Below are positions 33,089 through 44,300 of a stretch of 64,000 bases of DNA, one piece after another. Below the pieces are notes generated by a model, which saw only the letters and a program-made list of their open reading frames with translations, had not been told where the DNA came from and did not search any database. The position numbers and the translations under genes are program-made. This DNA is from Clonostachys chloroleuca. Its lineage: Eukaryota > Ascomycota > Sordariomycetes > Hypocreales > Bionectriaceae. The stretch covers positions 1,054,001 to 1,118,000 of the forward strand of contig JBANAY010000003.1 of NCBI GenBank assembly GCA_037952775.1. The letters are read 5' to 3'. How positions within the stretch are numbered: position 1 is the stretch's first letter; every line of letters starts with the position of its first letter.

Positions 33089-33954
33089 ATGAGTTTCGGA
33101 GACACCACGAAGAAGTACTGGATCGTTCCCTCAGCGACTCTTGCCCCCGAGGATCTGGTCCTCGGAACCGTCCTGAGGAAGCCAAATAACGTGATCGATA
33201 CTCTGAATCGCAATGCTGTTGAGCCCATCGAGATCGCCCATATCATCCATGAGAAGGAGCAGGTGAAGAAGAGTATCGGCAACGCCTTCGAGGTGGGATT
33301 CGGCGCCGAGCTTGGGGCGTCCTCGGCCCTGGCAGCCATCATAGGAGGGGCACCAACAATAGGGGGAATTGGAAGAATGGGATTTCCGACTCCATTGAAG
33401 CGACCCAAATCCGGGCTACGCATTTCTCACCTACGGCGGATTACGTGAACAGGGCGCTGCAGACGCCGGAGATCAAGGCCTATGTGCGCCAGTCCTTCTT
33501 CACTACGCCTGTTTACATGGTCGTTGGAGTAGCGGTCGCGAGCTCCGTCGAGAGAGAGTTCACTAGGTCCAAAAGTAAGGACGGAAAGGTTGGAGCGGAC
33601 GTTGGCATCGCGGGTACTGGCTTGGATGTCTCGGCTTCTGTGTCTGCAAATCGAGGGACAGAGCAGAAGTACGGTGATAAGGTAGAGGGGGATGTCGTTC
33701 TAGCGTATCGAGCTCGCCGGTTCAGGTATTCGAGGAGGAAAGAGGTCTTTGTGAGGAATAGTGAAGATGAGAAAAAGCATGGGAAATATAGCACAGATCA
33801 GGATGAGGAGCAGAACAAGGATGGCGACGACGACTACGACGACGACGAGGATGACGAGAACGAGTTTGCCGAGTTTTCTTACTTTGAGCAAAACGATGTT
33901 TCGGCCACAGAGGCTGGCGTGGCAGGTTTTGAAGAGGACAATGAGAGCGAATAG
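33089..33954 (+). CDS. Gasdermin-like (RCD-1/HET-Q1 family) cell-death protein, one-base frame break
   Basis: One exon, two overlapping frames, about 288 codons in all, close to the usual fungal gasdermin length. The N-terminus (KKYWIVPS, then DLVLGTVL and a following LNRNAVEPI) matches the pattern I associate with fungal gasdermin-like proteins. Next comes an amphipathic small-residue segment (GFGAELGASSALAAIIGG), and in the second half beta-rich sequence (VYMVVGVAVASSVERE) with alternating hydrophobic residues, as in pore-forming strands. The C-terminal 55-60 residues are highly acidic (aspartate-rich run at about 33802-33870). The frame changes at the GGGGG run 33362-33366; no GT lies in the window 33340-33400, so an intron does not explain it. 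Family proteins act at the plasma membrane after losing an inhibitory tail. Assignment is by pattern and by the protease neighbour, without a search. Confidence 0.72.
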
Positions 33955-34843
33955 CGTATCTTGTGTGCAAGCCTTGCGCTCCAATCACACATTTCAGGCT
34001 TTGTGGTCAACCAGAACATGGTTTCTATATCAAGCACAGCATCGGGATCATGATACATGCATGCGAGCCTCTCGTCGCCAAGTGCCAGTCTATGCCATGG
34101 TTCAACCTCATGTGTAGACTCTATACGTTCATTCTCCGGTCTTATCCATTGCTACATCCATCCCCTCAATATTATCTACTAGCTTTAGGGAACTCTATGA
34201 TGCAAGGCAACTACCTAAGAGCTACCTTGCTAGTCCGCCTAGGGTGAGGAGAAGCTGTGCTGCGATTCTAGCCAATTCTCGTTCATCCAACTGCTAGTCC
34301 GCGAACCAACAAAAAGCATCTTTTCCCCCAATCATTGAAGCGACTGACATGGAACATGGCACACCCAGAACCTCCAGCGTTGAATTTCAACACAATATCA
34401 AAACAATTAATCAGAAATAAATACAATATCGAGCTAATTATTGTAGAAGCTAATACGTAATTCCCTGATTGTTGACAAATCATTTTTTGTTATAGTGGAT
34501 ACTAGGGCATATAGTTCCCACGATAGCTTCGACTACCACATACGACCATACCCATTCGAAAACACGCGATCCCGTCCGCTCTCGCCTAGTTAAACGGATG
34601 AGGGGTGGATTAGTAGTTGGGTCGGTGACGACCAGCGAATACCCGCTGTTGTATGTTTTTTCTCAGTTTCTTTTTGTCTTCTTTTTTGGGTTGATAAATC
34701 TCGTCTGTAAGGAGAGGCAATGGCTGGCTACCTTATTGACGAGTATGAGTGGGCATGGCTTTCATGCTATTGAAAGCAGCCAAGAGTCGCCCCCGATTCT
34801 CATCTAGGCCAATGTCCAGATAATAGTCAAAGCTTCCTTGAAG
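33955..34843. other. Intergenic, nothing recognised
   Basis: About 890 bp downstream of the gasdermin-like gene. Only short ORFs without coding character; probably 3' UTR plus spacer. Confidence 0.4.
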
Positions 34844-35318
34844 CTATCCATTCCAAAAGCCAACCATGCTATCGTCCCCTCTATTATACATCCAACATTG
34901 AATACTTGTCCCGACCATGGTACAAGCATAGATCACGTCGACTAGTGGGTTCGCGGAGAGAAAGCCGGTACAGTACTCAAGGGCCTGGTGCTCGAGTGCT
35001 TGGACCAGGGTGCCTGCTGTGTTGTCTGCTCTCTTTGTCTTTGCGAAGCAGGCAACCTGCCACGCGCCCTGTGCGGTCAGGTGCTGGATCACCAAGTCAC
35101 AGGCTTTTTGGCTCCCAGACTCTGGCGGCTGCTGGGGAAAACACATGAAGTTGCCCGTAAAGGTGTGCCGATGAAAGAGGAACTCGAACAACTAGACAGT
35201 CAAATGCTCCTTAGGGGCGATGAGATTTCCGTTGGGGTCGAGAGTCACCTGGGCAGTGAGGTAAAGCGACTCCATCCCCCATTCCAAGATGAGTCCATGT
35301 GGGTGCCAAGCTGGTTGA
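34844..35318 (-). pseudogene. Uncharacterised fungal protein with in-frame stop
   Basis: Reading frame from MAQPAWHPHGLILEWG (about 35318) down to 34844. It is interrupted by one TAG at about 35190, between KEHLTV and LFEFLFHR; the same frame continues for 110 codons after it. The later segment (EYCTGFLSANPLVDVIYACT, then MVGTSIQCWMY) looks like the C-terminal part of a widespread uncharacterised fungal family. A minus-strand ORF directly upstream (35366-35842) can be joined to it by an in-phase GT...AG intron (about 35346-35370), so this could be the 3' end of a longer gene. A C-to-T change (CAG to TAG) would explain the stop. Function unknown. Confidence 0.4.
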
Positions 35319-35365
35319 GCCATAGTCGAGGTGGTAGGGGAGCTGCGTCTGTAGGAAAGGTGACT

Positions 35366-35842
35366 TTACGCGTATAGTACTGTGTGATGAGTCACAAACG
35401 AAACATAACCGGTGACGAAGAGGGTTGGTTCTAGACTCGGCATTGAACTCTCAGAGGGAAGTAAGGCAGAGTCCAGATTTGTTGTGTGGACAGGTAGCTT
35501 TAAGAACCTAATCCCTTGCCAACAAGCGCTTTTTATGGTGACATCGTTCCAGAGCACCATGAGTGATTGGACTGATATGAATGTGCAAGTGTCGGAAGCA
35601 ATGTAGTCGCCCATAGTTAAGCGCCGCCACACTCGCCCTGCATGAGACTCGATCCCAGGGTTCAATGATCTTGCTCTCTCACACATCATCTTGGGCCTGG
35701 CGAACTGGTGAAAATCCTCTAAGCTGTTACCAAGGATACGTTCCTTACGCAGGGCCCGCATCTTCTGGTAAATAAAAACCTTCCTCTCTTCACAAGAGCC
35801 TAAATAAATGATGTCGCTGTTATTCTTGTATACTAATTTCAT
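35366..35842 (-). CDS. Hypothetical ORF, possibly 5' exon of the preceding relic
   Basis: 158 codons starting MKLVYKNNSDIIYLG. The composition is unremarkable and no domain or membrane segment is recognised. The ORF ends (LYA) at a GTAAAG that could be a donor splicing in phase to the relic at 34844-35318. It could equally be a chance ORF. Confidence 0.25.
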   Translation of the reverse strand: MKLVYKNNSDIIYLGSCEERKVFIYQKMRALRKERILGNSLEDFHQFARPKMMCERARSLNPGIESHAGRVWRRLTMGDYIASDTCTFISVQSLMVLWNDVTIKSACWQGIRFLKLPVHTTNLDSALLPSESSMPSLEPTLFVTGYVSFVTHHTVLYA

Positions 35843-38467
35843 CTGTAATTAAGCTACAACTTCTTCAAGTCGTTGCTTGTGCTGTAGTCCGTACAACTCG
35901 AACTATCACATGAAGCTGCAGACGCATCCTTCGGCTCTTTCTCCTCTAAGGGATGGCCATGATCTTCTAGGAGTTTTGACTGATACGATGGCGGTCAAAC
36001 CTCATGCCCATCGCACCTTGGGAGTTGTACCCCAACCAAAACACTCAGAGAGCGGCAGCAAATCAGAACCAGCCATATAGCTGTCCATCCCTACAGCCCG
36101 TCACCATGGTCCGTTCTCACCCGCGACCAAATGTATCAAATTTACATTTTTGAATAAGGACTCCTTTTCTGGAGTCAAATATTTGCAAATGCAGCAAATT
36201 AGGCCCCGTTGCACAGGGGCTTTGATTGCGTGTGGTGATGGAAGTCTGAGTACGCATGGACAATGGGGCCCAAGCCAATCGGACGGAAAATATGCCTCGT
36301 ATCGAGATTCAGAAGGGCTTCTTAAGAGCATCACCGTCATCTGTTTCAGTACGGGGGAGACGGTGGAGAGATTTGTTCAAGAGATTCTTGTGAACGAGGA
36401 CGAGTCCAATTCCATCGAACGCCAGCGATTTAGCTGCAACAATCCCAACATACTATTATCTATCCCCCTTCTCCCTCCCCATTCTCACTTTTCAATGTGA
36501 TAGTAACAAAATCTTAGGAAATTGCGTGGAGGTTTACCTACACTTGGGATTAGATCATGATTTGGTTTGGGTATGACATGGTCAAAGACGTCGTTGCCGC
36601 TTTGCCTTTCAGTACAGTGGCATAACAGCGGTACACCCAAACCAGGACCAAGACCGGGCAACGCCGAAAGACTTTTGTATTGAAGAGCTACTCCCTGTCT
36701 GGTTGGGCAGGGTATATTGAACTTTTTCGATGTGGATTGGAAATAGGTAGACCAGAAGCTATCTTGCCAATCCACCTGGAGTATTTAAGAAGCTGCTCTT
36801 CTCGCACATTATTGAACATCTTTTAGATGATTCGAATCTTCAGATCCGAACCATCATGAAGTATCATGCGGTTAATAATTGAATTATAGAAAATAAGGTT
36901 CTGCATTAACTCCCGCTCAGGGTGCGTAACGTTTCATCCTGTCATTTGTACAGGATGTGTGAGATAAGTCTGGTAGTTCCGAGGTCCGGTCGATAATAAC
37001 ACAGAGCTGCCCGACCCTCACTGAACAGTTTTCTTTGTTCATATTCCCAGGGCACACTCATATCAGGCATCTACTTCACTCCATTCAGTGGGGAAAATAA
37101 CGCACCGTAGTTTTACAACGACAATCCCATGGCGAATTATTTGGGGATGATATCGATTCTAAACAACGCTCTCATGCCAAACCTTAGTAATAGGCTCGCT
37201 CAGCCACCTTTGTGTGCTCCAGGAGGGCAGCCCTTAGGGCAGGTGGCTGGACATGAGACCGAGGTGGGCTCACGAGGTTCAAAGGTCTGACATTACCAGC
37301 GCATCGTCACTACTCGAATGGGCATTAGTTTCTGAACCTGGCTGGCTGTTGAAACGACCAAGTGGCCGATCAGATCGATGCAATTATGCGCCACTTGATT
37401 AATTACCACGGTGCTTAATACTGTCAGGCGTCATCAGCTCCGTTTCTGGTGGAGAAGATACGCGCCGGGGAGTCGATCAACAAGGGATGGAAGCATTTCA
37501 TACACTGTATGCGTCCAGCTGCCAATGACTTCCCCGTTTAGGCTTAATGTTCGGCATGCATTGTCTGAGTAGCGGCAGGGTCCTGCCACTGCCCTCCAGC
37601 TGCCGAACATGGATTGATTTCGCGTTCGAGAAGCGATGTAGAACTCACCACATGACGACCCGTTCAGTTGCTTGCTTCTGATGGTCGGAGGCGCCATTGG
37701 GACGATCAAGAAAGTACAATTCAGACTCAAGAGGAGTGTTTTAGTAAAATTATCACTGACTGAAAAGAAAAGCAAGAAAGAACCCTGGATTGATCTCGTC
37801 TCATCTTTGTGTCCTGGGTCTAGCAGGAGACCCGGGGACTGGGCCGTCAAGCCTATGCCGGCAACGCATCAACCCCTATTATTATGCTCTGCTGATGAGC
37901 GAAAAGCTTGGCTGGCGGCAATGGCTAGTGGCTCGGATAGTCCATTAACTAGCTGTCTTACCACGTAACACCGGGCCAATAACCTCCCTGATCGGGCTGG
38001 ACGCGTGGGCCAGACTGAGGCCAATGGCAGCTCCAAGGCCCTCCAAAAGAGCAGGTCAAGAGGGCGAGCCCCTGGCGCGCTGTGAAACGTAAGCCGGCGT
38101 GGGCATGGGGTCATTGGTTGGAAAATCACCACCGTCATGCCAATCCCACTCTGGTGAAACGGCCATCCCGGTTAGCCCCTGACGGTCTCAGAACGCCAAG
38201 GGGAAAGGTGAATTGAAACATCTTGATAAGAAACTGGCTCCAAGTGCTGTTTCTCTTCTTGATCTGCCCGGCTTTGTTCTGTCTCATCCTCACGAGTCAA
38301 CTGTGTGTTGCTTTACCTTCATTTTTCTTTCGATTTTTTGTTGCCAACACTGGATTGTTTGACACCATTCTTTATTTGAGCATATTGATTCACGACTTAT
38401 CAACTTTCTTTACATATCACACATATATACATTCATTTAAGACTCGAACCGAGCATATACCGCAATC
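35843..38467. other. Long intergenic region, no confident gene
   Basis: 2.6 kb with only short ORFs. The minus-strand ORF 37434-37850 (138 codons) shows no family features. The last 300 bp, pyrimidine-rich with ACATATATACATTC near 38423, look like promoter and 5' UTR of the CRH-type gene. Confidence 0.4.
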
Positions 38468-39985
38468 ATGATTGCAAAGGCACTCGTTGCATCCATCGCG
38501 CTGGCCGCCTCAGTCTCAGCACAGACTTTCACCGACTGCAATCCCCTTGAGAAGGGTAAATGGCCATATACATGAACAATGCCTCTGGACTGTAGAAAAC
38601 TAACATGATGAATCAGATTGCCCTGCTGCTGCTGCCTTGGGCACCCAGTCAATCGACTGTGACTTGACACAGGGTGCATGCGCTGGCTTCAATGTTCTGG
38701 AGGGTACCACCTTGACCTACGATTCCAAGGGCGCTCTTTTCTCTATTGAGAACGACAAGCAAGCACCTACCATCGCTAGCAGCAGGTACATTTTCTTCGG
38801 TCGCCTCGAGGTGGTCGCCCAAGCCGCCCCTGGCCGTGGCCTGGTCACTTCCATCGTGCTTCAGTCTGCCGATCTTGACGAGATCGACTGGGAATGGCTC
38901 GGTTATGACGAGGTCAACGTTCAAACCAACTACTTCGGCAAGGGAGATACCACCGTCTACGACCGCGGCGCCTTCCACAAGGTCTCTGCGCCCCTGACCA
39001 CTTTCCATACCTACACCATCGAGTGGACTGCTTCCAAGCTAGACTGGATCATCGATGGCCAGGTCGTCCGAACTCTCAACTACGCCGATGCCGCCAGCGG
39101 CACTCGCTACCCCCAGACGCCTATGCAGGTGAAGCTGGGTACCTGGGTTGCAGGTCTTCCCGGAAACAGCCAGGGCACCATCGACTGGGCCGGTGGTCTT
39201 ACCGACTTCTCCCAGGCTCCCTTCAACGCTTGGTACAAGTCCATCAAGGTCGTCGACTATGCTGGTGGTTCCGCCGCTCCCACCGAGAGCATCCGCGAGT
39301 ACCAGTACGGCGACAGGACCGGTTCCTGGGAGAGCATCGTCATCGTTAAGGGCGAGCCCATCCCTCTCTCCTCCGCCATCACCACCCCCGGAGCGTCCAC
39401 CCCCGTCAGCACGAACACGCCGGCGTCTTCGTACACACACACCGGACCCTTCAACTCGTCCTTCGTCGCCCATCCCACCCCGACCGGCGGCGACTTCACC
39501 ACCTCGACCGTCTACGGCACCACCGTCTACGTCACCTCGTGCGCTCCCACCGTCACCAACTGCCCTGCCGGCGGCTCGACCAAGGTGACCGAGACCATCG
39601 CCATCTCCACCACCGTCTGCCCTATCGGCACCGGAAGCAGCCACGTCTCCTCCCATCCCAGCGCCACGAGCGGAAACTCGCCCCAGCAGCCCTCCAGCAG
39701 CGGCATCAGCGTGACCAGCGGCAACTCCCCCAGCTGCCCTCGGCCACAACCGGTCCCGCCAGCCCGAGCCACACCTCTGCCAACTCTCCCAACAAGCCTT
39801 CCTCCAGCACGCCCTCTGGCCTCATCACCGCCACGTCCGCCTCGCCCGTGCCCTCGCACCCGCACAGCAACTCCACCGCCAGCATCACGTCGCCCTCTGC
39901 CGTTCCCACCGCTGGGGCTGCGCAGTTCGTCGGCAGCCTCTCCTTGGCGGCTGGTGTTGCCGCCGCAGTTGTGTTGTTTGTATAA
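38468..39985 (+). CDS. CRH-type GPI-anchored GH16 transglycosylase, frame break in Ser/Thr tail
   Basis: Exons 38468..38555 and 38617..39985. The signal peptide is MIAKALVASIALAASVSA. The GH16 catalytic motif DEIDWEW (nucleophile and acid/base Glu) sits near residue 115, and VQTNYFGKG follows as in Crh1/Utr2 chitin-glucan transglycosylases. A Ser/Thr/Pro-rich linker then leads to a hydrophobic C-terminus (SLSLAAGVAAAVVLFV) of GPI-signal type. The GPI tail is in a different frame: one more C in the CCCCC run 39727-39731 joins them. As written, the protein would run into a different 80-residue tail ending at 39992 and lose the GPI signal. The enzyme cross-links chitin to beta-glucan in the cell wall. 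Family conservation makes an assembly indel the likelier explanation. Confidence 0.9.
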
Positions 39986-40882
39986 AGAATAATGAGAAGG
40001 GAATGGAATGGAACGGGGAACAATGGGATATAGAGAAAGGGAATCTTCTTGTTCATGGGAACAACTGGTTAAAAGGGTTTATACAAGTAACGCCGGTCTT
40101 CGTTACTTCTTTACATAAATTCACAAAGTAAAAAAAGTAAAACACAATGTTCATATCGACTTAACCATACATGTTCTTCGTTTCCCGATTTGCTTGTCTT
40201 ATTCAACTTTGGAAATTACAGTTGAGGCGTTCTTGCCAGTGATACTTGGATCAATGGACAAGATTACGCCAGGAAACGTAGTGGTCTAGCTTGGCATGTG
40301 GGATTTCGACAATGATGCGCTCGAGCTCTGGGTTGAGATGGAACTCTCGTGCGGGAAAAATTGGGTGTTTCCGGAATCGGCTGCGGAGAATGTAGGAAAA
40401 AGTGAGTTGGCTTGCACAATGAGGTCACCCATAAGAGATACCGCTGAGGGCGTCAGACCTTGCAATCAATCCATTGTGACTTGGTCAGGGAGCTGCGCAG
40501 GACGGATAGTAACAGACCATGCGGTGAGATCCACGTCGATTATGCTCGTTCATTCAGACAATTATATTGTATGGTTAAGGATAGGTATGTGACTGGTATA
40601 CACTTTGAAACTTCATTATATCGTTCATCAAAAGAGAAAGGAAAGCAAACAGTACAACCACCATAGATTCATTAGTTCTTCTTCCGACTACTTCCAGCTT
40701 GCGCGGGTATACTCTCCAAACCGCCAGGGTATCTTGTTGAGCATGCTGCTCGATGGTTTCACATTTCCAATATAGCATTCCAGCGTGCAGAGGATATCAA
40801 AACTCAGCTCAACGTCAAATAGTCTTTGAACAGGCAAGCGAGTCTAATCTCAACGTGCGCGCGACAATCTGATGCAGTGCCT
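39986..40882. other. Convergent intergenic region
   Basis: About 900 bp between the 3' ends of the CRH-type and MARVEL genes. The first part is AT-rich 3' UTR; short ORFs around 40296-40592 are not convincing. Confidence 0.4.
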
Positions 40883-41393
40883 CTAGACCTTATCGGCGTT
40901 GGCGGCAGGTCCTCTGGACTTCCAGTAAGCCATGGCCTCGAGACCGAAGAGACCGAGGAATCCAGCCCAGATGAAGTATGCGAAGGCGACAGAGGCCTGG
41001 GTAACCTGGCATGAACGGTTGCCCATGCAGTCGGGAACACCAATATCGGCGGCGACAGCTGTAGCACCGGCGAACCAGAAGATCATGGTGATTCCCAGAA
41101 CGGCGAGGACAGCGATGGGGATGTGAGCTCTTGGGAGGAAGGCGGGCGCGAATACGACGTAAACGAGGACGAGGATGGACCATACGACGGTGAAGAGGAG
41201 GAACTGGACGGCGGACCAGCGCCAAGTGATGTCAACAACTATGGAGATGTTAGCAGATGGCAAGACGGAAGGGACGGTTGGGCACCCAAGGGTTTGGGTA
41301 CTGACCATAGCTGACGAGACCAAGCTCAATGATGAGGAACAGCGCCAGGACGGCGTGGATGATGGTCAGGATGCCAAAGGAACCGGTCTTCAT
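40883..41393 (-). CDS. MARVEL-domain membrane protein
   Basis: Two exons, complement(40883..41238, 41306..41393), 147 aa, intact; the intron uses a GTCAGT donor and CATAG acceptor. Four membrane segments: ILTIIHAVLALFLIIELGLV (about 8-27), FLLFTVVWSILVLVYVVFA (about 40-60), IAVLAVLGITMIFWFAGATA (about 68-88) and VAFAYFIWAGFLGLFGLEAM (about 113-132). A cysteine pair lies in the outer loop (DCMGNRSC). This is the four-helix MARVEL layout common in fungal membrane-organising proteins. Function otherwise unknown. Confidence 0.88.
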
Positions 41394-44300
41394 GATGCCG
41401 GTTGATTATTGTGTTCTTGGGGGAGAAAATAAAATAGGCTGTGCCAGTGGTGTGGTCAGATCGAGCAAGCTCCTGGCAGGAAACGAAATTAATTAGGGAT
41501 GATGTCGGTTTGGTTGTCGTCGCGACCGGGCGGGGTAGCGAAGCAAGAGCAGGGTTGGGTGGATGGTTTGAAACGATGCTGGATATCGAAGTGAGGTGGA
41601 TGGGAGAAGAAGAGAGGGGAGGCAGAAATAAAACAGCGGGGTGAAAATGCTGAATAAAAGCAAAAAGAATCTGTCGCTTGGCAATAATGAATGTGACGCG
41701 CATCCAGCGAAGGCGCTGAATGACGATGACGTAGCCTTCCAAGAAATGATGCAGTGCCAAGTGGTGAGGTCATGCGCCGGTTTTAGGCCCTTTAGGCGCT
41801 GTATTAGGCGGCTTTAGGGCACATCCACAGGCATTTGAATCGCCCAAACCTCGATGGCCTGTGGCTGAGTTTGCGGTTGTGGCTGGCGGCTGTGGCTTGG
41901 TAATGCTCAGTCCTATAGGGTAGTTATGAGTGGATAAAGGAAACGCTCAACGCTTTTTGGTAAAGTTTTGATGGTATTTACTACAATGTCACCTTGTTCA
42001 AGACAATGCCTGTACTATTTTCTACTATTTTCAGCACATGGATATGTCGCCAGTAACGTGCAGAAAATACCCAATCTTACAGCGATTACCAAATATTTCC
42101 TACGCAAGGCTCCCATAAATGCTCGCATCGTCACTGCTCATGAGCATCATCAAACGGATGGGTGCAGGGTAGCCTTGCTCAGCTTGTCGGATGAAAGATA
42201 TTCCGAATTGAGTCACTGTCCAAGAACCATAATTCCTTTCTCTACCTGGAATCGGAACTTGCCGGACCAAATTATTTTGGCTACCCTATACCACAAAACG
42301 GGTAAGCATTAATCCGATAGAAGGCACTTGTGCGGCGGAGACCAACCCACGGGACATCTCACGTGATAACCTTTCCTTTACACATGAATAAATAGCTGAT
42401 CTATAGATCTTCTCTAGATGGAAATCCAAGTCTTCTATCATTTCGATTCAATTGGTGACCTCTAGCTGTGGCGAATCGTCACATCAACCATCTCCGTTTA
42501 GCCATGGACATTGCCCTGCTATACCTCGCGGATGAGATTTGACAGCATTCCTCAAACCCTTGTCAAAAACCCTGCGTTAGGTTGGGTGCATTACCTCAAA
42601 CATTGTCTCGTAATGGACCTGTCCTACCTCATTTGAATATATAGGAAAGCTCTTCTCTCTGTAACGTCTAAGAGTTAGGAGGGGAAGATCGTGGTAATTG
42701 TCGATTGGCGTAAACCACGAGCACGTAGTGAAGGGGCTCCCGTGCATCAAACCTCGAATGACAGGGCTTGTGTTACAAACAAATGCCGGCGCCAAAATCT
42801 AGACCGTGGCCTCATCTCAACAAGTGGGTGAACCAAAAATGATAATGAATGGGCTTGTTGTAAGCATCGTAAGTTTTGGTCGTTCTATATTCAGCAAAGA
42901 CTCTAACAATAATCAAGACGCATCAGTACAGGCTGTCAAGGCTTCCGACCAAGAACGCGATGAAGTATTATCCCCGTTCTATTTCCCCCAACATCGACAA
43001 AGGGACAATCTGGATATATTTACACTAAGCTTAGCTTCAAATAATCACAAATGACAAGGAGGTATTCCATTTCTTGCGGCAAAAGTATACTAAGCGTCGA
43101 AGGGTTCGGTCATGGCTCACTTTTCGACATGCCAAGGCTCTATCTGTGACCAAAATTAAGTGCGATCAGAGTATATTCTAGAAATGACCTGAAAAAACAT
43201 GAGAAAAACAACAGTGCTTAAACATCGGGCAGTTTGATCTGGACTCCTACTAATTTTCTGATATCCACAATCATGAAAAACCTGTCTTCCCGCCATCCTG
43301 AGAACGTATTCCTCCCAAGGAGAGGACCGAATCGAATCAGAGGAAAATCAGTGCGACCTAGCCTTGATACACAGTCGGCTACCAGCCACTACTGAGCTCC
43401 CGAAAACTGACTCATTTCTCCCTCTACCCACGTTCCTTCAAAGTTTCCTAGAAGCCATATTTCTCGCCAACTGCCCAAGCTGGCAACGGGGTTCTTGGAT
43501 CCCTTTGCGAACAATACTTCTTTGGTAGTCGAGGATTGTGGGTGGGGCTTCTTTATTGAGGAAGGTTGGCACTGGAGGAGTGTTTACTTTCTTTGTTTCT
43601 CATGATTTTAGGGGCCACAGCTTTTGGAGTCCCTTAGACAGGAAACACGGACGATACACAAGGCGAGTTTGTGGTCGCCTGGACGATGCTAGCAAGATAC
43701 CCATTAGTAATGGGGTCCATTGCCATTAGAGATTCTCCACGAATCAAATTTCATACTTTTCCATCGGGCCTCTTGTTATTGAGATCTATCTTATCATCAC
43801 AGTAGCCATGGAACTGTGGTCTCATCAACAAGTTAGCTAGTGACTTGTCTAAGACGTTCTCCTAGTCAACGGAAGTTCTCTCGTTTGGGCTATGAAAAAG
43901 CAGTAACGTGATGACCACAGTTTGGATATACGGGAAAATTTGGGTAATTATTTAATGCAGAGCTGTTATTGTCGGACTTTAGACATGTTTCGCCGGATAT
44001 CTCGTGTAGTGTACTTGCAGACAGGAGGAAGACCCACGACCTACCTAGCAGCCCCAACCGTCTCGACTTGATTCGTCCTCAAGGTTCTCGGAAGTCGAAG
44101 CACGTGGGCAGAGATTCCCGCTCTCTCCTCAAGTTTTTAAATTGGCTTATGGGATGTGGGAGGATTCTCCCTGGTCTCGGTCGGAGTTACGAGCATCTGC
44201 TGGTGAGAGTCATGATGAAGTCGAGACGGTCCAGGCGTATCAGGCCCACAGAACAGAGAAGTGGAGCCACCAGGGTCAAACCATGTCGGACATCTCGGAT

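Noticed and set aside
33300..33420. Intron as an explanation of the gasdermin-like frame change
   Set aside because: No GT lies in the stretch where the two frames meet (33340-33400). Using the earlier GT (about 33294) would delete the conserved hydrophobic segment.
37434..37850. 138-codon minus-strand ORF
   Set aside because: No recognisable domain, no splice support and composition close to non-coding DNA.
39039..39749. 236-codon minus-strand ORF, glycine-rich
   Set aside because: It is the antisense shadow of the CRH-type gene's Ser/Thr-rich tail, whose codon bias keeps the opposite frame open; its composition is artificial.
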